Assembly (NCBI GenBank): GCA_026874595.1
Contig: CM049317.1
Coordinates: forward strand, 19,121,882-19,185,881
Source of the DNA: Sipunculus nudus
Lineage: Eukaryota; Annelida; Sipuncula; Golfingiida; Sipunculidae
Direction: 5' to 3'
Length of the DNA: 64,000 bases
This document shows positions 1 through 12,940 of the stretch, piece by piece (the stretch's first letter is position 1; the number at the start of each line of letters is the position of its first letter). The notes under the pieces were generated by a model that saw only the letters and a program-made list of their open reading frames with translations, ran no database searches and was not told the DNA's origin. The translations under genes were made by a program, and so were the position numbers.

Positions 1-1441
1 TTGCAATCATTATATATCGTGATTGTAGCTCACATTGGGTCATATTATGCATACACATATATTTAATTATTTTTAAATCAAATGTTTAAACTGAATGTAA
101 AAGAAAGTAATGCCACAACATGGCATCTACAAAATTATTCCTTGAATTCCTATTAAAAAGTTTTGCACATTGGAGTTTTCAGGACAAGCTTAATTCTATT
201 CACCGAAAAAAATTAAAAGATTCAGTAAATTTGATAAAATAAAAACATCTTTTCAAATAAAGTATACACACTGTTGGTTGAATGAGAGACAAAAAATATC
301 ATTATGCAAATTACAATCTCAGCTATAATTAATAACTTGAATTAATAGTCAATTTCACACCTGGTGAAGTTTTACTCTTCTGAAGTAAAGCATTACTTAT
401 CTGATGAACATCCATACTTTCATATCAATACATCACTTTGTCGACACAATTAAATGTGCACTTTAATCATTGTGTCCCTGGTGGTACAATACAAAATCTA
501 AAATGTAGCATGTCCAAGAATAAAATAAAATAAAGAAAATTATAACATTCATCTAGTTTATGCACCAGCTGGGGGGGGGGCGGGGTTGAGTGCAGGGCAG
601 AGGAGAAGCCTGCTAGTAGTGGCCAAGCTGGGTCAAGGCAAGCTGCCTGGGGTGGGTTACATAATGCAAGTGAAGGCTGTACTACTAGGTGGGCCAGATA
701 TAAACAACACTTGACATGGTGTATGAAAACTTGAATAAAAGCTACTCTTTTCAAACAATTTCTTTGAAATTTCAGATTTTAAAAGATTAAATCCTTATGT
801 ATATATGCTGTGAAAATTAAATCAACAGTGCTTACAGGAAAAAAATGTGCCACTGCCAAAGTTGGACAAAATTTAAGGTATTAATTTTTTATTTATGCTT
901 ATAACTTAAAAAATTTGCAAAATTCAGATCTAATTTTGGGCAAAAAATTGAATCTTGATTAAATAAAGTTATATTCCTGAAAAAAAAATTCTTCAGCTTC
1001 AGCAATTCTCATGTTAAGTGAGCAAATATATTTCCTGATTTTTAAAAAACTGCATTATATTTGGGCCTATAACTTCAAAATAATACCCAATACTGACATA
1101 ATTTTTGGTATGTGCACAGAAAATGTATGGAAGAATATGAATACTAAAAATGATCACAAACAGATCAGTGGTTTTGATATTAGGCAGACTTGAAGTGTAA
1201 AAATTGCTTTTTTATGGAAAACGGAGGTTTTTCCTTAATATCGCGAAGGAACGAAGTTCTAATGACCCAATTTTCGGTATGGTAGGAGATTTTTGGGACA
1301 TCTAATGGTATGCAGAATTTTGGATTCGTAGGTCCGACGGTTTTAAAACGTGCCCTGTTAACGGCCGGACGGACGGACGGACGGACGACGGACAAAGGAC
1401 CACGACTACAGCTCAGATGACTTATAGTCAGCTGAGCTAAA
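1..1441 (+). mobile_element. pearl/HINE-like element copy A, 5' end outside window
   Basis: This is the 3' part of a non-coding dispersed element. Positions 1-440, the G-tract near 569, and 720-1441 match, in the same order, the copies ending at 44,752, 5,907 and 16,507. The 3' end carries a (GGAC)n/ACGG microsatellite (1368-1390), then a hairpin (AGCTCAG / CTGAGCT arms around TGACT-tat-AGTCA) and CTAA. The terminal hairpin followed by CTRR is the hallmark of Helitron-like elements, and the ACGG microsatellite recalls bivalve pearl elements; both family assignments are inferred. No protein-coding frame is supported. Confidence 0.7.
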
Positions 1442-1781
1442 AATATTCACTAGATTTCTAAAATAAAGATAACCTATAAGTGGTGAGCCTCTGAAGCTCT
1501 TGAACGTACAATTCTTCCCAGCACTGAAGTTCATCTGAAATAAAAATCAGTCAAATGTGTTCAGAACATTTTAAAGCCAAGTCACAATTTGATAAATAGT
1601 CAATTGACACATTCCAAGGTAAGCAATACTGGTCAGCCACTATTAAAGGTTTCCAAGAGTAAATATAATGATGTCAGGAACAAATGTTCAAAGAAACAAT
1701 AATATTCACCACTTCTTTGTCAAATATTTTTGTATCAGTTTTAATCTCTTGGCGAGTTGTCAGGAGCACTTGAGAAATAAA
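1442..1781. other. unassigned AT-rich spacer
   Basis: Lies between two pearl/HINE-like copies. I see no gene, RNA or repeat structure in it. Confidence 0.5.
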
Positions 1782-3082
1782 ACAAGGGACCCATGGGTCA
1801 CGGCGCTCAGCTGATCCTGATTGGACTATAAATGTATCACCATTGTGATATTATATTGAGTAGATAAAGCTTAGAATATCATGGTCATGTTGGGTTTTAT
1901 AAAGGAATATAATGTAACATGTGAGTAAATGATATATGAAATAACCTGACTGATGGATTAATATGGAGTAAAATATAGTGGTTTATTTTTTTATCTATTT
2001 GGGAGGGGTTGAAAAAAGCAATTTATTTGAGCAAATATGAATGCAATGACAGTATGCTAAGCAGTGGTATAATGATGATAAGGCTATTTGTTGAAGGATC
2101 TATAGTGTATGGAAAACTGCAAGATTAAAATTTGACAGATAAAAGGTTATGATTAACTTTACTGATGAGGGGATTTATGAATTTGTGACTGTATGACATA
2201 ATATCTTGACAAGATCGGTCTTGACAAGGTGCATTATTTTGATTCCCCTGACGTCTACATATTACACAATATTGACATAATTTTTGGCATGTACATAGGT
2301 ACCTATGGACAAATGGTCAACAGTACTGAACCACCTGGAAGGTTAAAATCTTAAAAATATGATGAAATGTAGATAATGTTTGAGAGGAAGAGGTAATCTG
2401 GGCCATGGTTGGTTTATATGATTGAAGAAAATGTTGCAGATAATATTTGAGACCTGACCATGCCTTTCCATTGGTTACCTTTTTGGTAAGCTGTTGACAG
2501 TTCAACAGTTTACACATTTGTCTGATGAGATCCAATTTGTTTGGTAAACCTTTTTTTATCAATTTTATGATATGTATACAGTTGCCATAACGTCCTCATT
2601 CCACAGGTGCAATGACTTGATAGGGGGGGGGGGGGGGAGGGGTGTTGTGTTATGTTCAGAGTTACAATGCCTCTGTCTCTCTGTAGATATTTTCTTTAAT
2701 TATTAAATTTTATGCTATAGCCATAGAACTGTTGTTCACAGTGCCAAGGAGCAAAGCCTCAGTGGGATGAAGAAGGGGATGGTGAGAGATACAACACCCT
2801 TGCATATACATACAGGATATGAAATTTAATTCAACAGTGCTTATAAAAAAAGTTTATTCATGAACATTAAATATTTAAAACAGAAAGAAAGATGGAGAAA
2901 CAAAGCAAATAATTTTTTTCCCAATTCTACTGAGCCAAGAAAAAATTAACAATATTTGCATTTATTCCTTTTTTTCATTACATAATTTCAATCCAAGTTT
3001 CTGAATGTTACAATAAATTTACAGTATAACATACATGTGATTGTGAATATTTCAGTTGATTCACATTTCTAAATTGCATCAA

Positions 3083-3237
3083 CATTTATAGCTAATGTAT
3101 CTAGTTTATAGTACCTGTCAACAGAATGGGATGGAGGGAGCAAGGGAGGCAATGAGGGAGAGAGAGCATTTATAGCTAATGTATCTAGTTTATAGTACCT
3201 GTCAACAGAATGGGATGGAGGGAGCAAGGGAGGCAAT
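3083..3237. repeat. 85-bp tandem duplication before the GA tract
   Basis: The block beginning 'acatttatagctaatgtat' and ending 'aagggaggcaat' occurs at 3083 and again at 3168. The copies are almost identical and directly adjacent, next to the purine microsatellite. This fits slippage or unequal exchange inside element copy B. Confidence 0.8.
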
Positions 3238-3267
3238 TAGGGAGAGAGAGAGAGAGAGAAAGAGAGG

Positions 3268-3340
<73 letters not shown>

Positions 3341-3430
3341 TTGGAGAAAGAAAGAGAAAAAGCAGAGGAGAGAAAGAGAGAGAAAGAGAGACCTAGACTG
3401 CCAGAGAGAGAGAGAGAAAGAGAGGCTCTC
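3236..3430. repeat. (GA)n microsatellite
   Basis: About 190 bp of almost pure GA/GAAA purine tract. The long Arg/Glu and Ser/Leu open frames here are products of the repeat and not genes. Confidence 0.95.
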
Positions 3431-5907
3431 TGGTAATTACTGCCTGACCCAGACACTCACAGTGGCAGTAGGTCAGACCTGAAGGTGTTATGTAACTGCC
3501 CAGTACATTGCATTTATACTGATCTGATGCAAACAAGGTACCTGGAAACTTGAATAAAATCTACAGTTTTTGATCAATTGGTTTCAAATTTCAGATTTTA
3601 ACAGATGAAATGTTAATGTGTACATGCTGTGAAAATTATATCCACAGCATTAACAGGAAAAATTTGAATATTTATATTTTTTTAAATGGTATCAGGAAAA
3701 AAAGAAAAGTATTCTCAGCTATAAAACTAATACATGTGTTAAAATTAATCCACGGATCAAATCACCCAATTTATCATACCAGGAGCAAACTGGAGTTGGG
3801 AATGTTTAATTTTATGAACTGAAATAAAGGACCAGCAATATAAATTTTGATTATTTAGCCAGTCTGATGTAACAACTGATACAACCATGAGTTAAAAGTA
3901 AAAAAAAAATTAAAATCCTTGTCTGAGTAATATTTTAAATTTTTGACATATTTATTTATTATTTTAATTTTGTAATAAATATAAACCAACAAGTTAAAGA
4001 CCTGGAAAAGACCTGGAAATTTAGATTAATTTAATATAATCAACTGCATCCTTGTCTATCATTATCTTTCTTCATATAATCCCTAATAGTAAACAACAAT
4101 TTATTTTAAGTATTTATTTTTCATTTTTAAGGTTAAAATGAAAAATACCCAATGGTGACTGCATGGTGTTATTTGAAATACAATTTTGGCCATCCATGGA
4201 AGATCCATAAATGATCAGTAATTGCAAGGTAATCCCCTGTAACTCATTAACTATAAATTCCTTTTCCATTTATTTTTTTAAGTTCTTATCATAAACCAAA
4301 TATTAAAAAAAAAGTTAATGGTTATGTTTATGGCCTAAACAAATACTAGTGGAGGGGGTTGGACAGTTAGATTCAGTTGAAGCCACCCAAGAGCTGGCTG
4401 GCTGCAGAGTGCCTCGCTTCAAGCATGCATAATTGGCCTGAAAGGTCAATGTGGGGACATAAAAGAGGGGCTTCAGTACAGCCAAGGTGTGATATGGTCT
4501 CATTAAAACTTTCATAAAAGCTAGTTTTTGACTAATTCCTTTTATAACTTCAGAATTTAGAAGCTTAAATCCTTACCAGTGCAAGATATGAAAATTAAAT
4601 CAACAGTGCGTACAGGGAAAAAACATGCCATGGCCAAAGTTGGGCAAAATTTAAGGAACTGATTTAATATTTATGCTAATAACTTATAAAATTTAAAAAA
4701 TTCAGAACTAATTTTGGGAATACAATTGAATCTTGATTAAATAATGTTATATCCCTGGCAAAAAATGTCTACCTTCAGCAATTTTCCTGTTAAGCCAGTA
4801 AATATATTTCTTGATTTTTTACAAAGTGCATTATGTTTGGGCCTAGAACTTAAAGCAATTACAAGATACTGACATAGTTTCTGGCATATGCATAGCGAAT
4901 GTATAGAAAAATATGTATATTATATATTATCAAAGTCAGATCAGTGGTTTTGATATTAGGCAATCTTAAAGTGTAACAATGGTGTTTTAATGGAAAAATG
5001 AAGTTTTTTCTCAATATTGAAGAAATGCAGTCCTAGTGACCAAACTTTTAGTATGGTAGAGGATTTGGGGGACATCTAACTGTATGCAAAATTTAAGGAA
5101 CTTAGAGCTGAAGCTGAGGAGCTGAGCTCTAGTAAACTGCATAACACTAGCTTGGTGTAAACAATATATGACACGGTGCTTTAAAACTTGAATAAAATCT
5201 ACAGTTTTTGATCAACAGGTTTCAAATTTTTTGTTTTTACAGTTGAAATGATAACAAAAACATGCTTTGAAAATTAAATCCACAGCAGTTACAGGAAAAA
5301 AACGTGCCATGGTCAAACTTGGGCAAAATTTAAGGTACCAATTTTATATTTTTGCCAATATTTAAACATATTTAACATATTTTGATCTAATTTTTGGCAT
5401 ACAATTCAATTTTGATTATTTAAAGTAGTATTACTGAAAAAAAATTCCTACCTTTAACACTTTTGGTCTTAAGTGACAAAATATCTTTCCTCATTTTTTT
5501 ACAAAGTCCATTATATTTGGGCCATAACTTTTTTAAATTAAATAATACTGACTTAATTTCTGGCATGTACATAGGCACCATAAAGCGGAATATTGATGGT
5601 AAAAATGAAGAAAACCAGATGAGTGGTTTTGATATTAGGCAGTCCTGAAGTGTGAAAATAGATTTCTAATAAAAAATTGAGGTTTTTCCTTAACATGTCG
5701 AAGGAACAAAGTCATATTGACCCAATTTTTGGCATGGTAGGAGATTTTTGGGACATCTAACTGTATGCCGAATTTCAGATTTGTAGGTCGAATGGTGTCG
5801 AAACGTGCCAGTCTTACGGACAGACGGACGGACGGACAGGCAGACGGACGGACGACGGACAATGGACCATGACTATAGCTCAGATGACTGATAGTCAGCT
5901 GAGCTAA

Positions 5908-6969
5908 AAAGTTTAAAAAATGATTAAAACATGACCTTTTCACAAGCTTAACAGGATATGTGTCCTTCATTTTTACTAATTTTACATAGCCTGTGATTAC
6001 TTGTGAAAAGCTGTGTGACTAAATTGCAAAAAAATTGAAACATGAGATCTTATGGTTTCTTCTATGGGACCTCAAAGAATAAAACATGAATGCAATTTAA
6101 CAAACTTAGTACCTGTGGTTCTCTTAACCTTTGGCATCTGCACTGACTGTTCCTCATTCTTTACCCATTCCTGTTTTTTTTTTTTTCATGGCTGATGACT
6201 AAACATATGAAAATTTAAATTGAGGCTATTCTTGGGGCCATATTTTGTTCCTTCAATTATTATAAAGGAACTATGAACAAGTTTATACACTTTTAAGATT
6301 AAAACAGGCAAAGGTGAAGATGCCTTGTTTTAAAGTCATACATTTACACTGCATTTAAATTTGTAGTGTGTACTAGTAGGCCGATGAAATGTGTAGTACC
6401 TAAGAATCATTTCCAGTTACCAATTCATTATCTTTCTGTTTAAATCTCAATTCAATTATTACTTTATTGGTAAATTTAAGACATTCTCTCATATAACGGC
6501 AAACATTCTATCACTATGCAGGGGCAGATCCAGAAATTCATGAACAGGGGGCCCCTAATACACTGGATTAGCAGTTTATTATATATATAAAATATATATG
6601 CAATATTTTATTATATATATATATATATATATGTATTTATGTCAGTGGAGAATAAAATCCAGTGAGATAGGAAATTCCACTGGGTGAGATCACAATTTGG
6701 ACCTCCACTGGCTTGAATAAATAAAGGTCTCCAGGAATGAAAATTTATTACGAATAACTAATAAAAGAATAAGATTTAATGAAAGATGCTAAAACTCAAC
6801 ACGGGGGGAGGGGGGGGGGGGAGAGAAGGCCCAATGCATATATTCATTTTAATATTAAGGGTCAAAACCACTATTCAAATAGGGTCTATCATATGACTAT
6901 AAATAAGCTCATGTTGTGTTGATAAGGTATTATTTTATCAGTATACATTACAAGCATTAGCATGCACTA
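5908..6969. other. unassigned AT-rich spacer with short AT microsatellite
   Basis: Contains a (TA)n tract at about 6,575-6,632 and a G-rich tract at about 6,801-6,822. No gene is supported. Confidence 0.5.
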
Positions 6970-8171
6970 GAGCCAAGGACATGTTGGGCTATTATAAAGG
7001 AATATAGTGTAATTTATGATTAAAGGATTTATGAGATAACCTTACCAAAGGATTAATATGGAGTAAGATGTAGGGTTTAATTTGAATCATTTGGGAGGGG
7101 TTGAACATATGTTTGAGCAAATATGATGGCAATGAAAGTATACTAAGCAGTGGTAGAATGATGATAAAGATTTTTTTTTGAAGGATCTATGAACATTGGT
7201 GTATGGAGGTCTGCAAGATTTTGATTTGACAGATCTATATAAAGTTATGATCAACTATGTTGATGCGTGGAATTATGAATTGATGACTGCAGATATATTC
7301 AGATATTATATTTTGCCATAAATATTCTGTGAGTAATATATCTTGTTATATTTTGTGTACTGGGTGTTCTGGGTAATAATGTGTTGAAGTGGGATTTTTT
7401 CATTACATAAAATTCTTGTTCAAATTTATAAATTAATATTTGTTAAATGACAAATAATATATATAAGATGAGATTCACAATACTAAATTGCCTCTCCCTT
7501 TAACTATAACTTTTTCAGATTACATTTAATCATGCATACACACATATATTTATCTTTTACAACAAATAAATATATTCAATATTTGCAAAACAGTATATCT
7601 AAAATATAACTTGATTCAGAATTAATAATATTAAATTGCACCTATATCTAGCCATAATTTTGCTCATCAATTATCAAATTATGCTTCTTGATGAGTAAAA
7701 TTATATTTTAATTTATTACAAATTATACACAAGAAAATTTATTTCTTTAAACATGCTACATTAACACATGACAATATTGAATAATCTTTGATTTCAGTAT
7801 ACTAATCGAATTGTTGGATCTGGGGGTTTAATGATTCGATCTCTCAGTTCATATTTTCTTTAATTATCAAATTTTACTCAGTTGCAATAAAACTATAGTC
7901 TATAGTGCTCAGGTGCAAGGAGTCAATGTGTGTGTGTGTTCAAGCCCATAACTTATAGAAATTACATTTAACAATCTTAATTTCTGGCATGTATATAGGA
8001 AATATATAAGAGAATAATCCTGATATATATATATCAAGAAAAACAGATATGCCAAATTTTGGATTATAGGTCTGTCGGTTTCAAAATGTGCCAGTCCAAC
8101 GGACAGACGGAGGGATGACAGACAATGGACCACAACTATAGGCCAGATGACTTATGGTCAGCTGAGCTAAA
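6970..8171 (+). mobile_element. pearl/HINE-like element copy, partial
   Basis: From about 6,972 it matches copy B from about 1,885 onward (phrases 'catgttggg', 'ggattaatatggagtaa' and 'atttgggaggggttga' in order). It ends with a shortened ACGG tract, a decayed hairpin and CTAA at 8,170. The usual 5' terminus is not visible, so this copy is truncated or rearranged at its 5' side. The hairpin arm reads GGCCAG instead of GCTCAG. Confidence 0.6.
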
Positions 8172-8419
8172 AATGGGTCCACTGACCTTGACCTCTGACC
8201 AGGTAACCTCAAAATCTACAGATTTACTCACTTTGGGCAAGTAAGCCATGTATGGAAGATGGAAAGTTAGGGATGACAATTTTGGCTTGAAATGCATACA
8301 CATTTTTTTTTAAAGAAATGGGTCCTGTAACCCTGAACTTTGACCGCTGGACCCTAAATCGAACAAGTTCTTACCTTAGTGGTGAGCCACACTGTGATAC
8401 ATAAGTTTAGTTTGAAACA

Positions 8420-8755
8420 AATATGTCAAACTTAGAAGTTTTTAGGACCAGCAGTTACGATTTATGCCCTTTTTACAGACGGCCAGACAGACAATGGACA
8501 AAGCGCCATTCTTATACCATCGCTGACTTACAGTCAGCTGAGCTAAAACTGAGTTATACAACTGCATATATATATGTATACTTACATGTATACATATATA
8601 TATATAAATATATATATATACACACACACTACATGGCACTCTATACCACTTCAGACAATGGACAAAGCACCATTCTTATACCACCGCTGACTTACAGTCA
8701 GCTGAACTAAAACTGAGTTATACAACTGCATATATATATGTGTATACTTACATGT

Positions 8756-8804
<49 letters not shown>

Positions 8805-8910
8805 TATATATACACACACACTACATGGCACTCTATACCACTTCAGACAATGGACAAAGCGCCATTCTTATACCACCGCTGACTTACAGTCAGCTGAGCT
8901 AAAACTGAGT
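8420..8910 (+). repeat. tandem triplication of an element 3' end
   Basis: The block 'agacaatggacaaag ... GCTGACTtacAGTCAGC tgagctaaaactg' plus an AT/AC microsatellite occurs at about 8,490, 8,654 and 8,846. Period is 164-192 bp, the difference being AT-repeat length. Each unit carries a complete 3' terminal hairpin of a pearl/HINE-like subfamily. Tandem ends of this kind are expected when rolling-circle-type elements replicate past their terminator; slippage in the AT tract is an alternative. Confidence 0.75.
8760..8820. repeat. (TA)n microsatellite
   Basis: Pure TA dinucleotide run inside the second unit of the tandem array. It explains the Tyr/Ile open frames in this stretch. Confidence 0.95.
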
Positions 8911-9429
8911 TATACAACTGCATATATATTTATGTATACTTACATGTATACATATATATTATATATATATTTATACACACATATTTGTGTACACACTACA
9001 TGGTTTGTGTCTGTCCAGGTAAAGTAAACATGAACACTAAGCCGTTATTACACATTATTTTTATGCAAGGTCATTAGACCCTAATATATATATTAAAAGC
9101 TAGCGATTGTGATAGATTATATTGCTTTGTACCCCGCATGGTACTCCAAACCAATTTATGAAATATTATTTCTTAATCATATACATAAGCTGAATAACTA
9201 CTATATAAATTTTTTATATGGCATTATAATAAAGTTTGCAATAAATTTTTAGTCCAAACAGCCTTGGCACAACGGGTTTTCTACAAGGATGCATGGCCCT
9301 CATCAAATGCTACGTCTCAGTGGCAGTGTAAACTGTAAACAAATGTGCTATAATATTTATATAATACCAAAAAAGTATCAAACCTTTCATTTTGGGTTTT
9401 TACACCAAATTTAACTTCATGGAGATATA

Positions 9430-9860
9430 CATTTAAAACCCAGACCCCATGGACCCCAAGATAAATCTATTATTCTTAAAACCCTCAGGGTAATCTGTCA
9501 AGATATTTGAGTAGAAAAGTATCTACAGACATATTTAATATTATGTTTGGTTCAAATCATAAAAACAAGTCTGTTTTGAAACATAATTTGACAATTAACA
9601 CTGATGGACCCCAAGGCACAGATCTGACGGATCCTGCATGGACTGCTCACGTTTGAACCTCACCTTCAGACAAAACACCCATGTGATTTTGTTATTTTTG
9701 TATTCTTAAATCTTTCACTGGATCGGTCATTAAAAAAAGACTTTGCCTTGTTCTTATAGCAGTAACACAGGTATATTTATTGGTATAAATACGAAAAATG
9801 TGGAAATTGATGTTTGGAGTCCAGGGTCTGTGGGGTCAGGGTTTTACACACTGCCTCCAC
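9430..9860 (+). repeat. dispersed repeat, second copy at 63.65 kb
   Basis: The sequence from 'aaaacccagaccccatggacccc' through 'ttatgtttggtt' and 'tttgacaattaacac' matches, in order, the sequence from about 63,665 to the window end. Divergence by eye is moderate. No coding frame; family unknown. Confidence 0.7.
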
Positions 9861-10686
9861 TTTTACTCATTTTTTTAATAAGGTAGATTCAATTAACACC
9901 CATTATACTGTTTTTCAAATAGACTAAAATGCAAAATTACCAAATATCGAGTGAAAACAAAATTTTTAAAACTGCTTGCATCGCCCAGGGTTGAAAAGCC
10001 AGAAAGGCCCAACAAAGGGAGCCACAATAGAACGCGGGCCTCAGAGCGAATGTAGGATCACTCACGCACTGTCTCGACGAGGTTATGAGTGTATACGGAC
10101 GGACGTAATGATGTTTGGAATTTATGTAATGGAGGAGTGTACGTGTTAGTGGCAGATAAAAATATGTGGTAATTTAAGATGCAAGCCGCAGTATCCTATG
10201 GTTGTTGGGCTGAAGCCGGCGTTCTATAGTAGTGCCAAAGAAAGTGTTTTATATGGTTAAGAATTAATGCACAAGTTGGAAATAACTTTGTGAGAATGGA
10301 GGCTAAGACTAATAAATCTGAGCTAATTAGTCAATTGTGTGAATACAGATACTCGATCTCCTGTAATCCCTTAGACAAACAGAGGGTAGCTGGTAGAGGC
10401 CTATTTATAGGACTGGCCTACCTGCCAGGATAGGCCAGTACTGGCAGTTGCACTTCGGACCCGTAACGGAAGGCCGAAGCCAATTGGGACCGCTGTGTAG
10501 AAGGTGGATTGAGACTAAGAACATACATTTTTTTCCTTTCCATTGTTTTCCCATTGCTCAGATATAATACATACCTTGGAATTTTTTTTTGGATGATATA
10601 TCGTGCGGAAGCCTAGCACGTATTTTGACTGTAACAGGAGACCGGGTCGGGCGATATTATGTCATTACGACACGGTAAATCATTAA
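9861..10686. other. unassigned, locally GC-richer segment
   Basis: Includes a CpG-containing stretch (about 10,020-10,110) and a Pro/Gly-rich segment (10,380-10,480), but no open frame with splice sites that I can support. It ends where the truncated LINE begins. Confidence 0.4.
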
Positions 10687-12097
10687 ATCTTGTTGAATAA
10701 ACTATATGCTATGGGTGTATCTCATGTTGCTGTTAGATGGTTCAAATCATATTTATCAGATCGTAAACAACTTGTCGAGCTATCGGGTGTAAAATCTAGT
10801 CTTGAATGTATTACGTGTGGTGTACCACAGGGGTCCATTCTCGGGCCCCTATTATTCCTCGTTTATGTGAATGATATGGAGCTCGCTGTTACGTGTAATT
10901 TATTATTATATGCAGATGATTCCGTGCTATTAGTGTCAGGTAAAAACTTGTCAGAACTTGAACATCAACTGAGTAACGAGCTGTCATCAGTTAGTGATTG
11001 GCTTGTAGATAACCGACTCTCATTACATTTAGGTAAAACAGAGTCATTGTTGTTTGGTTCAAAACATAAAGTCAAAGCTAATCCTTCACTTAATGTTGTC
11101 TGTAACGGTACAAAGATTAAGCAATGTACATCTGTAAAGTATCTTGGTGCAGAACTAGATCAGTCTCTGGATGGGGAAAGTATGGCAAGAAAGGTTCTTG
11201 CCAAAGTGTATGCTAGGTTAAAATTCTTATATCAAAATTCTAAATTCTTAGATCTAGACACCAGAAAATTGTTATCATCTTCTCTAGTTCAGTGTCATTA
11301 CGACTACTCAAGTTCATTTTGGTTCTCATCCTTAACTCAATCTACCAAATGTAATTTGCAATTATCCCAAAATAAATTAATTCGGTTTGTTCTCAACTTG
11401 CATCCTAGAACTCATTTGTATTATGAACACTTTAATCAGTTGGGCTGGCTACCTGTTGCACAGAGAGTCGACCAGCTCAAACTTAACCATGTGTACAGAA
11501 CGCTGAATGGCCAGGCTCCTGCATATCTATGTAATAGTTTTACATGTACCTCTAATGTCCATACTCATGTTACTAGATCTTGTCATCATAGCCTTATCAT
11601 CCCTCATCATGGTATCCATGGTAAACATAGCTATAGTGTAACAGGTGCTAAATTATGGAATAATCTTCCAGTAGATGTAGCAAACAACAGTCTATCAATT
11701 TCAGTTTTTAAGAAAAAAGTAAAAAAAGTATTATTTAACCAGATTCATGATCTTGAAATAAACGACTTTATATTTTATTAGTATCTCATATTCGTGCTAT
11801 GGAATAAGTTTTTTAGATTTGTTATATGTTGCAATATTTATTATTTTATAGTTTACACATAATTCTTTTACTCTCTTTCCGTCCGTATCTTGTATCATTT
11901 CATAGAGGACCACGATGGAAACAAGTTTTTTAACTTTTTTGTGTCATCCTCGATTTTATTCAGTATTGTATCACAGGTTTTATCAAATTGTGTATTTTTT
12001 ATTTCCATATTACCATATGTATATTTTTTTATTTTTTGGTACCAGCTGATATTGTACTGAATTGGATCTAAATAAACTATACTATACTATACTATAT
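10687..12097 (+). mobile_element. 5'-truncated LINE with (ACTAT)n tail
   Basis: A non-LTR retrotransposon fragment: the C-terminal half of a reverse transcriptase frame, a 3' untranslated region of about 300 bp, and a short tandem (ACTAT)n tail at about 12,076-12,096 in place of poly(A). There is no endonuclease domain or RT N-terminus; a stop codon lies at 10,684-10,686, just before the frame opens. This is the usual result of incomplete target-primed reverse transcription. A CR1/L2/Rex-type clade is suggested by the microsatellite tail and C-terminal motifs, but not proven. Confidence 0.85.
10690..11781 (+). pseudogene. LINE reverse transcriptase, C-terminal half
   Basis: An uninterrupted 363-codon frame. 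It encodes the RT palm: a thumb-side approach (WFKSYLSDRKQ), the motif GVPQGSILGPLLF (RT block 4, about residues 48-60), then LLLYADDSVLL with the catalytic YADD Asp pair (about residues 72-82), and a KYLGAELD block. The C-terminal region ends with the common LINE motif TGAKLWNNLP. The first catalytic Asp block, RT fingers and endonuclease are absent, so the product cannot be a complete enzyme. The open frame suggests fairly recent insertion. There is no splice evidence or host-gene context. Confidence 0.9.
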
Positions 12098-12369
12098 TAC
12101 AAGTAATACAACCAAGACGACTTGGCTGGCGGGAAGTGACTGAAGTAACACACGGACTCTAGAGATACCGGAAGCAGAAAACATTTTCCTTGCTTTAACG
12201 TCGCACATAAAAAAACAAATTAAACGAATTTACACCATCTGTATGTTACTCAAGTAGTTCGATCTTTTTCTTCTGACGTCGAGTTGGACGGTGACATTGT
12301 TGACAATTTTAATGTTAACGAAGATTCAATTGCAGTCATTAATACGGATAAAGGCTTACTTGGACAATA

Positions 12370-12940
12370 AACATGGGCAGTGTACAAGACCCGGACATGC
12401 ACCGCCCCGGAGTCGTATCTTTCATATAGGCCTAAATGAAAACCATGGTACATGCTTAAGGCTAACCCAGACAGCAGCCCCCAATGGGCCCCATATGTGG
12501 TTTTCATGGGCTAGCCCAGTGGGCTAGACATGGCAAGCCACATGGGATCCCATGAAAATTGCACCCATTGCCCTAATGGGATCCCACGTGGGTAGCACAT
12601 GGGCTGACACATGGGCATGACATGGGCCCCATATGGGCTCCTCTGGTACTGACAATGCCCTCCTTTTTACACATGGGCCCCACACAGGGCCCTCTTGGAC
12701 TAAGGAAATATTTTCATTCTCACACGTGGGTCCCACATGGGACCTATCGGTACTGACCCATCTCACACAAGGGCTCCACATGGGCCCCTTCTCTACTGAC
12801 TCTCTGTCACACATGGGCTCCACATGGGCCCCTTCTGTTCTGACCACCTCTCACACATGGGCTCCTAGTGGTCCCCTACTGTACTGATTTCCTCTCACAT
12901 ATAGCTTCCACGTGTCCTTGTTGTACCCACTCTCTTCTTT
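12370..12940. repeat. 44-bp minisatellite rich in CCCATGTG/CACATGGG
   Basis: Units beginning 'cacac(a/g)(t/a)ggg' start at about 12,721, 12,764, 12,808, 12,852 and 12,896, a period of 43-44 bp. Most units read CACACATGGGCTCCACATGG then GCCCC and a TACTGAC-like stretch. A looser version extends upstream to about 12,480. Overlapping open frames on both strands here are repeat artefacts. Related sequence occurs at 22.3-22.9 kb. Confidence 0.85.

Larger units (their letters stand above)
1782..5907 (+). mobile_element. pearl/HINE-like element copy B, near full length
   Basis: Starts with the family 5' end (ACAAGGGACCCATGGGTC, containing the palindrome GACCCATGGGTC, then GGCGCTCAGCTG) and ends with the ACGG microsatellite (5,820-5,857), the hairpin and CTAA at 5,907. 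It contains a G-tract (about 2,622), a (GA)n expansion, and two tandem internal modules of about 680 bp, at about 4,510-5,150 and 5,190-5,830. Both modules share the phrases 'gatattaggcagtc' and 'acatctaactgtatgc'. No coding capacity is visible, so it would depend on proteins encoded elsewhere. Confidence 0.7.

Noticed and set aside
3179-3482. Overlapping Arg/Glu-rich and Ser/Leu-rich open frames
   Set aside because: They are translations of a (GA)n microsatellite and have no support as genes.
12250-12887. Open frames on both strands over the CCCATGTG repeats
   Set aside because: Repeat-derived; both strands are open for the same reason.
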